Source: Gracilariopsis chorda (taxonomy: Eukaryota; Rhodophyta; Florideophyceae; Gracilariales; Gracilariaceae). Taken from it: DNA of 64,000 nucleotides. The stretch covers positions 62,001 through 126,000 of the forward strand of contig NBIV01000046.1 of NCBI GenBank assembly GCA_003194525.1, in the 5' to 3' direction. A model generated the notes under the pieces. The model was not told where the DNA came from. It ran no database searches and saw nothing but the letters and a program-made list of their open reading frames with translations. The position numbers and the translations under genes were made by a program. Positions 51,441-62,367 of the stretch are shown piece by piece. How positions within the stretch are numbered: the stretch's first letter is position 1; the number at the start of each line of letters is the position of its first letter.

Positions 51441-53225
51441 ATGGGTGATAAAAGCAAGTGCTTTGTCTCCGGTTCTCCGGTAAATTCCTCTGCACCAGAG
51501 TCCTCAAGTGCACAAACGACAACAACAGCCACCCTCGACAAGGGAGAAATGAACGACGACAACAACATCAACAACCACAGCCAACCTCCGAAACTTCTCG
51601 GGCGATACACCACCGGTTTCCGGTCAGTTCCCCTGCCTCAGGGCGATCGAAATCCGGTACAACCGGGAAATACGGCTGCTGAAGCCGACCATCCCTTCGC
51701 ACTACCACCTTCGGTGGTGTCCTCCGGAACCACTCCGGTGTCCAACTGGCCAACTTACAACACCCTGGTGGGGCTCAACCCGATGAATCGGAATCACGCG
51801 TCGCGCCTGCGCCTTGCCCCGTGGTTTCACCCGGTCGCCGTCCTCAATGAGGGATTGGTCACCGCTTATGCGGATGGTTCAGACACCCTTCCGGGGGATC
51901 TGCCCAGAGCAGTCACCACATCGTGGGATTGGCGTCACCGGATTGCGATTCCGCGTCACCACCTCCGAAGAAACTCGGGCGAGACCGTCACTGCGGCACA
52001 GACCGCGCTGACGCGCATGGCGTATCAACGGCAGAGCCGGGCTCCATTCGATGTACCGGTCCCACCGGAGTTTGGCTTCGACGTTAGCTACTTCCGCACT
52101 CGCGGGGAGATTGGGTACGGCGAGAACCTGTTCCGCCTCGAGACCCTCGCTTGGAGGAATTTCCCCGCAGCGCGGCAAGAGGCCCTTTGCTGGGAGCGAC
52201 CGATTATTCGGGCGGAGTTCAGGTACCTTCCCCGGCAATACCGGTCCAACTTTCTCCAAAACTTCATCCGCTACGAGCGGCGTTGGCGATCCCGATTCGG
52301 GTATTTTATCCCGTATCAGAACGTGGAGATAGAGCGGATTGCGCCGCCTCACCGACTAGGTCGGTATGTAGCACTCCCCGAGTGGTGGCGCTTCCATGAA
52401 GCCTGCCGGGGGTGCTACATAGAACTCCCGCCGGTACTTACGTACCTCGGTTCGCTGCTCATGCAGGATCCCCGGTCGGGGTTGTGGTCCGTAGTGGTTA
52501 CGGAGTGGGCGGCCCGCAGTGCGGCTTATATCCTCAACGAGGCGTACGACCAGTATCGTCTCTGGTTCCTTCAACCACGTGTGCGGGCAGCGATCCGAAA
52601 CCTGGATCTTCGCATCCCCCTTGGGGGCCAGGCCAACAATGAAGAGGTCCTCCAATTACTTGGGTACATCGACAGCGTTAGCTGGAGTGAGGTCCCGCTG
52701 GAGCAAAGCGGTCGTCTGGATGGCGGCAGCGGTAACACCGGTGGTCCGGGACTCGGTAGAAACACCGCCCTTGCGGGGGATTTTATCTACTTCGACCCCT
52801 GGGAGTTCCAGGAAATTTCCTCCGAGGAGGCGCGAGAGCTTCGCGATACGCCCCGGCATGTGCCGGAAGACCACCCGGTGGGGTACGTCGATTCTGACGA
52901 CTACTACCGCGCATACGGCGGGGATGACCCAATGGTCGATAACGAACCGGAAGAACCCGGGGAGATGGACGTAGAGGAAACCGGCGCTAGCGCGGAAGCT
53001 TTCCCAGAGGGGGTATCTCCGGCCGAGCCGGCTGCTGACCCTTCAACGGCAAGTGCCGGACCTTCTATCCCCAGCGGGGTGACGGCGAATGAAAACGAAA
53101 TCATCGCACGTTTCCTCCGGGGTGCCGGTCTTAGCGCTGCCGAGGTATCGGGGGATGTCACCACCATGACGGACGCGTTGGCCTACCGCCTTGCTGGGGG
53201 TTACGCCCCGGGCAACGGCGAATAG
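51441..53225 (+). CDS. Opposite-strand accessory protein of the gypsy element (intact, unknown family)
   Basis: 594 aa, encoded against gag-pol between pol and the 3' LTR. Residues 1-60 are Ser/Thr/Asn-rich and polar. From about 95 to 420 the sequence looks folded, with many Trp/Tyr/Arg motifs (NWPTYNTLVGLNPMN, WDWRHRI, FRYLPRQYRSNF, ALPEWWRFHEAC, VVTEWAARSAAYILNE). About 480-550 is acidic and Pro/Ala-rich, and the last 40 residues form a predicted helix (NEIIARFLRGAGLSAAEV). No signal peptide, transmembrane segment or viral envelope feature is seen, and I recognise no family. An AATAAA lies about 90 nt after the stop and an AT-rich LTR block upstream, so it has the look of its own transcription unit. 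Antisense ORFs in this position are known in some plant LTR elements such as Grande and Retand. Confidence 0.75.
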   Translation: MGDKSKCFVSGSPVNSSAPESSSAQTTTTATLDKGEMNDDNNINNHSQPPKLLGRYTTGFRSVPLPQGDRNPVQPGNTAAEADHPFALPPSVVSSGTTPVSNWPTYNTLVGLNPMNRNHASRLRLAPWFHPVAVLNEGLVTAYADGSDTLPGDLPRAVTTSWDWRHRIAIPRHHLRRNSGETVTAAQTALTRMAYQRQSRAPFDVPVPPEFGFDVSYFRTRGEIGYGENLFRLETLAWRNFPAARQEALCWERPIIRAEFRYLPRQYRSNFLQNFIRYERRWRSRFGYFIPYQNVEIERIAPPHRLGRYVALPEWWRFHEACRGCYIELPPVLTYLGSLLMQDPRSGLWSVVVTEWAARSAAYILNEAYDQYRLWFLQPRVRAAIRNLDLRIPLGGQANNEEVLQLLGYIDSVSWSEVPLEQSGRLDGGSGNTGGPGLGRNTALAGDFIYFDPWEFQEISSEEARELRDTPRHVPEDHPVGYVDSDDYYRAYGGDDPMVDNEPEEPGEMDVEETGASAEAFPEGVSPAEPAADPSTASAGPSIPSGVTANENEIIARFLRGAGLSAAEVSGDVTTMTDALAYRLAGGYAPGNGE

Positions 53226-53316
53226 TGAGCTCCTTTTGTCCAGTTTTCCTGGTATTCTTTCCCTGGCTATGCCAGTTAGTGTAGTGTAGTATCGTGAGGA
53301 GCTAGCTGCTCCCCTG

Positions 53317-53322
53317 AATAAA
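53317..53322 (+). terminator. Poly(A) signal for the opposite-strand ORF, copy 3
   Basis: AATAAA about 90 nt after the stop, preceded by the conserved GGAGC/GCTCC hairpin. Confidence 0.6.
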
Positions 53323-53421
53323 ATTTCCCGTTTAGAACGGTGATTTCCAATTAGCATTCCCCGTCTTAGACGGACTTTCCCTTGCTATCCTTTCTCATTG
53401 CCCTCCGCTCGCGCGGCAACG

Positions 53422-56400
53422 TTACCCAACTTGGGCATTAACCAGCGTGGCTGGGGCTGCAGTTCCCGTTTGACGGTGGTATCGCACGATCTGCGACCGT
53501 GGGAGGTGTTCAATTGGCTCCCACGTATCCCCACTGGGGTCGTACCCGTACCAGCGGACGCGGTATTGTAGAATACCATCCTGGTCCCAGGTGTGTCCGA
53601 CAAGTCGGACTACTACGAACTCTCGTTCGTAGACCTGCCGGCCGTGCCGGGTGGTGGTTGTACTCCCTTGCGAGGGTTGTCCGCGGTGCGGTATAATGTC
53701 CCTTAGCAGGGTGTTCGGCGATAACTCCGACGTTGCCGTGCGCTGTCCTAGTGGCCGCTGCTCATGCGGGAAAATATCCCTCAAGAGGGTATGTGGTGTC
53801 ACGGTTTTCCCCGGCAAGTCATTCCCCATTGGGGTGTCGTTGTTCCCGTCTTCACGGTAGGCCAGGCGAACCGCCAACCGGCGGGGGACTTGAACTCCGC
53901 ATTCGCGGTTGAACTCACGAACCGCGAGTTTGCGGGAAGATGACCGCTCCTGCGGAATCGGCGTTTCCACGATCCCCTGGGGGGTCCCGTGCGACACGGT
54001 GGTTGGATGGCAAACCGCCTCCCTGCCAGGCGCACGAGCGCTCTGCACCGTACGTTCCGGCGGCGCCGTGGTGTCCCCGGCTACTGGGGGGTTGCCTAAG
54101 GCTAACTCCGGTACACCGGTATTTTGGTCAAAATTCCCCTTTGGGGGGTGCCGGGCAGGTGCCGATGACACCCTTTTCAGAGGCCTGGCCGCTAAGTGCG
54201 GTGCACCGTCTCCATGAGGAGGAGCAGCGTCCGGTACGACCGGTTTCGAGCGTGCGATGGCGCGCGTTTTTCCCGAGTTCCTCGGTTCTTCGCCGCAGCG
54301 TTGCGGTGGTTGGCGCAAATTATTCCCCGGAACGGGGGCTTCGATTCCGTCTGCGACGGGGAGCGTTTCCGAGCGCTGCGCGCCAGGGCCTGAAGCTTCG
54401 GATGCGGCTTGGCTACCCTTTTCCCCGATAGGGGTGTGGGTATTTCCCAGCGGCGCTGGTGTATCTGGGCGCCTCTTCTCCGCGGGGCGCGGGTCTGAGC
54501 GACCTGATTGAACCGCTTCCGCGGGGACTTCCGCCAATGGCGGCTTTGAGGCATCTCCCTGCTCAGGGGATTGAGGGCGATTGTCGCCGTACTCCCGTAT
54601 CGGGGATCCTTCACTGACAGGGGTGTGCGGTAGCTGCGTTTCAGCTTCCCGTGTAACACGGTGTATTTGCCGCCTTTGCGGGACCTGCGCGTCTGGTTCC
54701 TGTTGCACAGCGCTGCCCGAGGACGGGGGATTAGTGTCGCGTGAGATACTCCGTGCTCCACGGTCAGTTGTCCGTATGGTACGGCGTGTTTCCCGTTGCG
54801 ACGGCGATCTCATTCCTCGAAAACGAGTGTTCTCCTCCCCCTCCTGAGACGGAGCGGCGGGATAAGGGATAACATGCCCCGCCTGGCGGGTGTAGATTCG
54901 CGCCATAGGGGCGGGCACAGAGAGGCCCGAATTACCCGGCTGAGCCGGTGAGTCCGACAGGGTCGGTAGGTCTGAGAGTCCCCGGGAGGGGTGTGGTAGC
55001 ACGGTAGGCCGTCTCACCACCGATGTATCGGATGCAGAGCCATATTCCAGCGTAGGGTCCAGCGTAGCTGGTGCAGCCTCAGTCGAGGGTGGCGGAGCTA
55101 GCACGATGCGATCGCGAGATAACCGCTCATGCGCGTCACCCATTTCCACAACCACTGTGTCCGTCGTGACGGAGATAACCTTGAAAGGACCATCCGCCAC
55201 AGGCTAGAGCTTATGGTGCTTCTCCCTTTCAGGGTTGTAGTACTCCTTGCGGACGAATACGAAGTCCCCGGAGTTGATCTGTTCCGGTTTGCCTCCTCGC
55301 AAGCGAGCATCGAAATTCCGTTTGTAGACGGCTTGGGCGTGGTCCATCGCCTTCCGCGCTGCGGGTACCAGCTTGGTCAGCCATGCTTTCCACTTCTGGC
55401 GGTAATCCTTCACAGAAGGGAACGCGTCCAACGTAGGTTGGGATTCCAACGCCATTGGCGGGGGTGTCCGTGAAAGGACCAACTCGAAAGGGGATATTCC
55501 GGTAGTCCGGTGTACCTGCGTATTGTACGCAAAGGTCACGGCATCCGTGTAGATATCCCAAGTCTTGGGGTGGTCAGCCGTGTAAGCACGGAGAGTTGCG
55601 AGCATTGTCCGGTTGAAACGCTCGACCTGCCCATTAGACTGGGGATGATACGTGGTCGTGAAGAGATTCTTCACGTCCAGTATCCGACAGACGTCCTGGA
55701 AAAATCGCGATGCGAACTGTTTCCCGTTGTCGGAAAGTAGCTCCAAAGGAGGTCCGTAGGCAAACACCCAATGCCGCACAAAGGCGTGAGCGACCGTGTA
55801 GGCGGTAATCCTCTTTAGAGGGACTGTCCGAACTAATTTCGAGAACCTGTCCGTAATAACGAGTAGGAACTTGTTGCCTCTCCTGGTAGAGAGCAATGGT
55901 CCGAGAATGTCAATTGCGACAAACTCGAGCGGCGCCCTGGCGGGGAATAGCTTCATCCGTTTGGAGTGCTTCCGGAGTTTGACCCGGTTCTTCGCGCATT
56001 GCGTGCAAAACCGCACCGTAGCGTAGCAATCAACCGCCATGGCGGGCCAGTAGAAATCCCTGCGAAGGGTTAGATAAAGCTTCCTCCCACCGGAGTGTCC
56101 CCCGAGTTTCGGGTAATGCGAAAGGTGCAATATCCGCTTCTGTAGCGTGTGCGGTACCACAACTTGTGGGGTAGCCTCGACGGTCCTCACGAGGTAACCA
56201 ATGTCGTTCACCCCGAAGGGGAGGTTCTCTCCGCCGTTGAGGCGTGCACGTATCCTTGTACAGAAGGGGTCCCCGAATTGTTCTCGGATCATTTCCTCGG
56301 TCTCAACCGGTACATAATTTCCCGGTATGGGTTTCTCAGAATCATCTCGCGATGCGAGTAGGTAGTCGAAGTCAGCATCTTCGTCCCAGTTTTCTGGCTC

Positions 56401-59054
56401 AGCCTCGACGGCACATTCCGGATCATCCGGGTCCATTGCCATGAAACATGGGACTTCATCATCCTCCGTTGGGAGTGCCTCCCCACTTGTGGGTAAACGC
56501 GACAGAGCGTCGGCTTGGGTGTTCTGCGCGCCCTTTTTATAAATGACTTGGAAGTCATATTCCGCGAGGCGGAGTCTCCAGCGCATGAGGCGTCCCGACG
56601 GGTCGGAGATATTCATTAACCACCTCAGTGAGGAATGATCCGTGTACACGGTGAAATGGACTCCCATAAGGTAGGGGCGCAGAGTGGTCATCGCCCATAC
56701 GACGGCGAGGCACTCTTTCTCCGATACGGAGTAGTTCCGCTCATGGACATTGAGCGAGCGCGACCAATAACCAATTGGGTGTCGTTCCCCCTCGGGGTGG
56801 TTTGAAAAAGAGCACACCCGACTTGGTAGTCGCTCGAGTCCGTATCTACGGAGTATGGCAACCCAAGTTTTGGGAGATGTAGGATTGGTGCTGATGTGAC
56901 AGCCTCCTTCAAGGAGTTAAAGGCTTCCGATTGCTCGGGCGTAAGTGTTCCCAGTTTTGGGGGGTTCCCCTTTCGCAACAACGCGTTCAGGGGCGCTGCA
57001 GTATCCGAAAAGTTCGGGATAAACCGTCGATAGACGTTGACCAGCCCCAGAAAGGAGCGCAGTTCCGTTTGAGTACGGGGTTCTTTCGCCTCAACGAGGG
57101 ATTTGACTCGAGCTTTCTCGATCGCTAACCGTCCAGGACGGATAATGTGACCCAGATACTTCACAGTATCTGTGAAAAACTCGCATTTCCTCAACTTGAG
57201 GGTAATTCCCGCATCGCGGAGTACGGTCAGCACGTCTCGGACGTGAGTGAGATGGTCGTCCAACGAGTTGGAGAAGATGATAATATCATCAAGGTAGACC
57301 AGACAACTCCGCCACTTAAAGCGGTTGAGTAGAATATCTACTGCACGCTGAAAGGTGGCGGGGGCGTTGGTTAACCCAAATGGCATCCGCTTGAAGCGGT
57401 ACGTTCCTGCATGGCAGGTGAATGCGGTTTTGTCGCGATCCTCCTGTCTGACAGGTACTTGCCAATATCCCCAATTGGCATCAAGGGCCGTGAACACGGT
57501 GGCGTCTCCAAGGGAGTCAATGCACTCGTCCATACGAGGGATGGGGTACGTGTCCCTAACAGTCACGGCATTGAGCCGGCGGTAGTCGACACAGAACCTC
57601 CAGGTTCCGTCAGCCTTTAAAGCCAGTACAACTGGGGATGCCCAGGGCGATTGAGCGGGCTCAATCACACCTGCGCGGAGCATCTTGTCCACCTGGGACT
57701 GCTCCTCTTCCCGAGCTTTCGGACCTGCCCTGTAAGGGGGTTGTGCAACCGGTCGCGCACCGGGGATTAAATCGATCCGGTGTTCCGTTGCATCAATCTC
57801 GCCAAGCGAGCCATCCCACATTGTGGTGAATTCCCGTAACATAGTACGGAGTTTGTCGCGGTGCGACTCTGGCACGTGGCTGAAGTCCAGCGCTTCAAGT
57901 GCTTTTTCCGGATCAATCCGGTCATTGCTCGATGGAGCATTGTCCTGTGGAACAGGTGTGGTTCGCAATTCCGAGTTACTCGGTATGTTCGACGCTGAAG
58001 TAGCGGTTTCCTCCCCCTCCTTAGACTTGACGTCTTCGGACGGCGGGGTGAACTCCTCAGAAGAGGTGGTAACTCCGAGTACATCGGCGGCTGTCATCTT
58101 CGTTGGCAGCATTCCCATAGGATGGGGGGTTACACTCCCAATTACTTGGTGTTTGACCAGATACTGGGGGTGTTTGCCAAGGTTGGCAACCAATATCCGG
58201 AAAGGAACATCCGGGGAAATGGAGACAATTCCATTAGCCAGCGCCAGCTGGGATTTCTCGTACAACGAGGCGAGGGGTTGTATAACCCGAAGACCGTGTT
58301 GACGGGAATTTACCTGTACCCAGACTTGGGACTCAGCCGGTATAGAAACCGAGGCAGCGACGCGGAGCTTGGTGGACTCGCGGGACGCGGGCGGTGGTTC
58401 CTGCGCAGCAGGGAGCGGAACTTGTTTCCGAGAGGACCGCTTTAGCGGGCGGCGAACAATCGGAACCGACGATCCGTCGTCAAGTTCTACACGCCTGAGG
58501 CGGGGCCTGATTGCGTCGACAAATCTGTCGCAGTAATCACATCCCAGTATGACTGGTGCTGCCAGTGAACGGCAAACGATGAAGTCCAACTTCACCACAG
58601 ATGTACCAAGTCTCACGACGAGGTCCACTGTGCCCACCGTTTGTAACGGATTGTTGTTCGCATCCGAAATGTCGGGGACCGCGTCAGAGCGGATACGAGA
58701 CCGCACAAGCGGGGGTAACAATGATTCCACAACGAAGTTGGGGCCTGCACCTGTATCCAGGACGGTGAGAAACCTCACCATAAACTGGGGATCAAGGCCA
58801 AGGTCGGCATAGACCTTATAGTTGCGCTTGGCCATGATCAAGACTCTACCGGGAATCCGGGGATTTTTACTCCGTATCCACGGGCGACGCAACACACCGA
58901 GGTGCGCAGAGTCCGCGTCAGCGGTGTCTTTCCTCGAGAGGATTTTCACCGGGGAGCGAGGCAGGGACGCCTCGGGCGCCAACAGCCTCTTGTCTGAGGA
59001 CGCCTCTCCCAAAGGGGAGACTCCCTCAGTTAGTTTTCCGCCTTCGGCGGTGGG
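53422..59054 (-). pseudogene. pol: Pol polyprotein, gypsy copy 3 (two lesions)
   Basis: Protease, RT (with YLDD), RNase H, integrase, GPF module, long Pro/Ser linker and chromodomain are all present and little altered. A G run at about 56794-56798 is one base short and breaks the frame inside RNase H. A TAG at 55204-55206 replaces a Ser codon just before the GPF module. The linker between GPF and chromodomain is longest in this copy and contains a duplicated NTLLRDI-PH motif. The frame again overlaps the gag stop by 25 nt. Confidence 0.92.
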
Positions 59055-61204
59055 TTGGTTTCCTCGACAACGAGTGCTTCATCCCGTTGACGGGGGTTTC
59101 TATCCGCATAAGCGGGGGTTGCAACGGATGGTTGCGTGATCTCCCGAATCGGGGTGTATGAAGCTTGCCGCGCACGCGGGGTCTGTGGTAGGGCGTGAGA
59201 AAAGTCCGTTTTAGCACGGAGGTAGGAAGCCGTCGGGACGGAACGTTTCTCCTCTGGAGTGAGGGCCTCATAATTTGCCACCACCTTGGCCATATCCTTC
59301 AGTGAACAAATACACTGAGGAGAGGTATGGCCATGGGCATAGCACAGGTGGCAAATGAGAGCCAGCACCGCGACACGCGGATTATCATTCCAAGTATCGG
59401 AGAAGCGAACCGCAGGGCGGGTGTCAGTCCATCCAGGCCGTTGATAACGGGATTGACCGTTTGAAAACGGGAGTCGTTGGGGTTGAACCCGACTGTTACC
59501 ACCGTATAGAACGGGATCTTCTGTTCCCGTATCATGGGTCATCTCCGTCGTTGACGGTAACTCACTGGTGGGTATCGACACACCATCCCCCTGCGCTAAA
59601 TGCACGGTATCAAATCCCTGTCCAGGGTTCCCATCCGCGGTGAGCGGGAGAGAGGAAGCTTCGCTTTCCAGCAACAACGCCTTGGCGGATTTAGACCGAT
59701 TGTTCGGAGTTCTTGCACGAAGTGCATCCCCTTCCGCTCGAGCGTGTTGGACCAGCTCGAGGTAGGTGATCCTTCGCTTGTCCTCCCGATAACGGGTAAC
59801 TAAACTCCGGATTGCCGGGTCAAGACCATCAATGAACATGGTACTGCGCTCCCCAGCGGGGTATACGTTACCACATCTGTGGAAAGCCTTGTTAAGGCGC
59901 ACCGAGTAATCGGTCTCGGTCTCTCCAGCCCGCTGGCGTGTATCTCGCAAAGCGAGGATAGCCTGCTGAATAGCGGTGTTGGTGGCGTAGGAGCGCAGAA
60001 GATACTGCACAGCCTCCGGCCAGCAAGTAACTCCTCCCTCGGAGGCGCGAGAAGATCCTCGGACAGAGGTGTATTGGTCCTCGGCCACTCCCCGTAAGAA
60101 ATACGGTAAAGCCAAATAGGCTTGTCCCTCATTCATACCGAGGATATCGGCCTCCGCTACAAAGTGGGATAGGAAATCCAGTACTAGGACTGGGTCCTCT
60201 CCAGTAAAATACTGGTTGCGGAGCGAGAGCTGCATTCGCTTAATGCATTCTCGCACCTTTCCCGTACCACGGGGCGTACGTCCAAGTGACGAATCTTCAA
60301 GCCGGTAGTACCGGTATGATAAAAGCTTCCGGTAATCCGGGTTTGTCGGTTTCAATTCCCGGAGACCGGGGTGTCTTCTCCCCTTCTGGCGGGTTCGGAC
60401 CACACCTTCAGTGGCCGATGACCGCTTCGAGCGGGAGGAGTAGCCTCGCTTCTCGTCCTCCGAGTCGGAGTCCGAGGAGCTCGAGCTAACCGAATGGTTT
60501 CGGGATGAGTCCGACGATGTCGAAGAGTCGGAGTCCGAATATTTTCGGTGGTGTTTCCGTCGGTGACGGCGTTTCTTCTTCCCAGCAAGCTGGTCGTTGT
60601 GCGATGCCTCGTTGACCGGATCACCCGGGGATGGTTTGTCCATGAGGACGAACTGCTCCAGCGTCTCCAGGCGGGCACCAATCCGATCAAATCGGGCTTC
60701 AACTCCTTCGATGAAGGCGGCGGGTTGTCCCAAACTCTCCAACACGGAGTTGACGTCAGACCGTAAAATACGGAGCTCCTCGGCGACCTCCTTTACGGGG
60801 GTTGCCGAGACCACCTCTTGGAGGGATTTTAGTTTCCCTACAAGGGTGTCATGGGCGGTCCACAGAGCGCGGACCTGGGATTCCAGGGAAGTCCCCTGGG
60901 GGGTGTTATCGCCCGTTCCACGGGGGCTTGAAGCCGCGACAGCGGGAGCAGGCCGGGGTGCCTGGGGCACTGCGGCAATAGCCGGAGTCGATGCTGCATT
61001 CCCCTGCGGGGGTGATAACGAGGGCAAAAGGAGGTTCCGGGGTTCCCGGTCGGGGGTATCATTCCGCGATGAAGCGGCGCCAGCACGGCTGGAACTTGTC
61101 CGTATAGGGATACGGGGTACGAACCGAACTTCGGAAGTGTCCGCGTTGTCGCGGGAGCGACTACGCGTAACCACTGGCTCCGCGTCGGAGGGATTTCTCG
61201 ACAT
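59030..61204 (-). CDS. gag: Gag polyprotein, gypsy copy 3 (intact)
   Basis: 724 aa, collinear with the other two copies. It has the same basic KKKRRHRRKHHRK block, Ser/Asp run, Gag helical region and CX2CX4HX4C knuckle. The stop sits in GGCGGAAAACTAAC, whose last bases differ from copies 1 and 2 without changing the overlap with pol. Confidence 0.93.
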   Translation of the reverse strand: MSRNPSDAEPVVTRSRSRDNADTSEVRFVPRIPIRTSSSRAGAASSRNDTPDREPRNLLLPSLSPPQGNAASTPAIAAVPQAPRPAPAVAASSPRGTGDNTPQGTSLESQVRALWTAHDTLVGKLKSLQEVVSATPVKEVAEELRILRSDVNSVLESLGQPAAFIEGVEARFDRIGARLETLEQFVLMDKPSPGDPVNEASHNDQLAGKKKRRHRRKHHRKYSDSDSSTSSDSSRNHSVSSSSSDSDSEDEKRGYSSRSKRSSATEGVVRTRQKGRRHPGLRELKPTNPDYRKLLSYRYYRLEDSSLGRTPRGTGKVRECIKRMQLSLRNQYFTGEDPVLVLDFLSHFVAEADILGMNEGQAYLALPYFLRGVAEDQYTSVRGSSRASEGGVTCWPEAVQYLLRSYATNTAIQQAILALRDTRQRAGETETDYSVRLNKAFHRCGNVYPAGERSTMFIDGLDPAIRSLVTRYREDKRRITYLELVQHARAEGDALRARTPNNRSKSAKALLLESEASSLPLTADGNPGQGFDTVHLAQGDGVSIPTSELPSTTEMTHDTGTEDPVLYGGNSRVQPQRLPFSNGQSRYQRPGWTDTRPAVRFSDTWNDNPRVAVLALICHLCYAHGHTSPQCICSLKDMAKVVANYEALTPEEKRSVPTASYLRAKTDFSHALPQTPRARQASYTPIREITQPSVATPAYADRNPRQRDEALVVEETNPPPKAEN

Positions 61205-61288
61205 GAGAAAATACCGTTACGACGGAAAACGATCACGGAACTTCCGGTGAATGAAAACAAACCTCGTAAGAGGGAAAGCAAAAACCGA

Positions 61289-61306
61289 TTCTAAGTCAGG
61301 AGACCA
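61289..61306 (-). other. Primer binding site, gypsy copy 3
   Basis: Sense TGGTCTCCTGACTTAGAA, 3 nt from the LTR. It differs from copy 1 at two positions. Confidence 0.6.
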
Positions 61307-61309
61307 CTT

Positions 61310-62116
61310 TGTGGTGCAATGCCCCAAAGGGGAAAAACACCGAAAGACGTCCGGGATCTTCCTCTCACGAGGTGAACCCAGTTGGGTAGAGCCCTCCCAG
61401 AGGTGTCACGGCGAAGCCGGTTTGTAAGACCAGGGACACCTGTCGCGACTCGCGCAGGGAGGTGAAGGCGAAGAATCGGTATCCGCGTGAGCGGGGTGTG
61501 ATCCTCAGTAGAGGTATGTTTCCACGTAAGTGGGGGTGTGTGAGCGGATGCGCACACGAGGGCCGCGGATAGCGGGAGGTGCTACCCTAAAAAGGGGAAA
61601 GAGGAAGGACGAGTGGGTCGCGAGAGCGACGAGTAGATACGGCGATGCCGGTGGACAGGACTCCCTATACAGGGCGAAACACCAATATGATTGGAACAAT
61701 TAGTACTCCCAATGATGGGTCTCCTTTAGATGTGCAAGGGGGGTGAACTTCCGTACACTACGGTGCTTCCCTCCAAGGAGGAGTTGAGAACACGCGGAGG
61801 CGGTAAAGCTCAGAGCCAATTCCCCAGGTTGGGGTCCCTTGTTGGGGAAGGTTTACTGGTGCGACGGCAGTGCGCCGTCGCACTAAGTACTAGCTTCCCA
61901 GAAATGGGTGTGAAAATAATAAATAAAATTAACTAAAATACTCCACATTCCGTGGCAACATCCACTACTGTGGCCAACCGCCAATTGACCCAAAACCGTG
62001 TCCCACGTGTCCATACCCACCGTAGTGGGGCGTAGTTCATATACACACTACACAACCGATAATATCGGGAAAACAATCAAGTACCAAGAATCCCTCCCTG
62101 AGGGCGTTGCACTTCA
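61310..62116 (-). repeat. 5' LTR of gypsy copy 3
   Basis: 807 bp, one visible difference from its 3' partner. That difference falls in the 3-nt loop of a CCGAT/ATCGG hairpin. Confidence 0.95.
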
Positions 62117-62342
62117 GAATGTGGATCACGTTGTCTGTGTTGACGCGAAGTTGAGACAGATCTTGGATGCTGTCGAACAATATCCGCTTCAGCTGAGCGA
62201 AGAATCGTTGAGGTGTTGTTTGGGAGATACCAATAATTTCGAGAAAGTACTCGAGATACTCATGATAGTGGAGCGAATGGTCTCGCACCGGAAGAGTAGA
62301 AATGGTTCGTCGAAGCGAATGCGAAAGAGAGCTAGGAGCTAG
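62117..62342 (+). pseudogene. 3' part of the ORF split by gypsy copy 3
   Basis: After the second GAATG the frame continues in register with the left part (NVDHVVCVDAKLRQILD ...) for about 74 codons, ending in a basic tail (SKRMRKRARS) and TAG. It contains the His and Asp of a possible peptidase-like motif. The stop is only 25 nt from the stop of the copia pol on the other strand, so the two are convergent. Confidence 0.7.
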
Positions 62343-62367
62343 CGATAGAACGTAGAAGAAAGACAAC

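Larger units (their letters stand above)
50579..62116 (-). mobile_element. Ty3/gypsy chromodomain LTR retrotransposon, copy 3 (young)
   Basis: An 11,538-bp element flanked by a perfect 5-bp target duplication GAATG (50574-50578 and 62117-62121). Its 807-bp LTRs differ at one position by eye (51331 versus 62062), so insertion is recent. Gag and the opposite-strand ORF are intact. Pol has one frameshift and one nonsense codon. It is the longest copy because it lacks the 233-bp and linker deletions of copies 1 and 2. It is nested in an ORF of a copia element. Confidence 0.96.
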
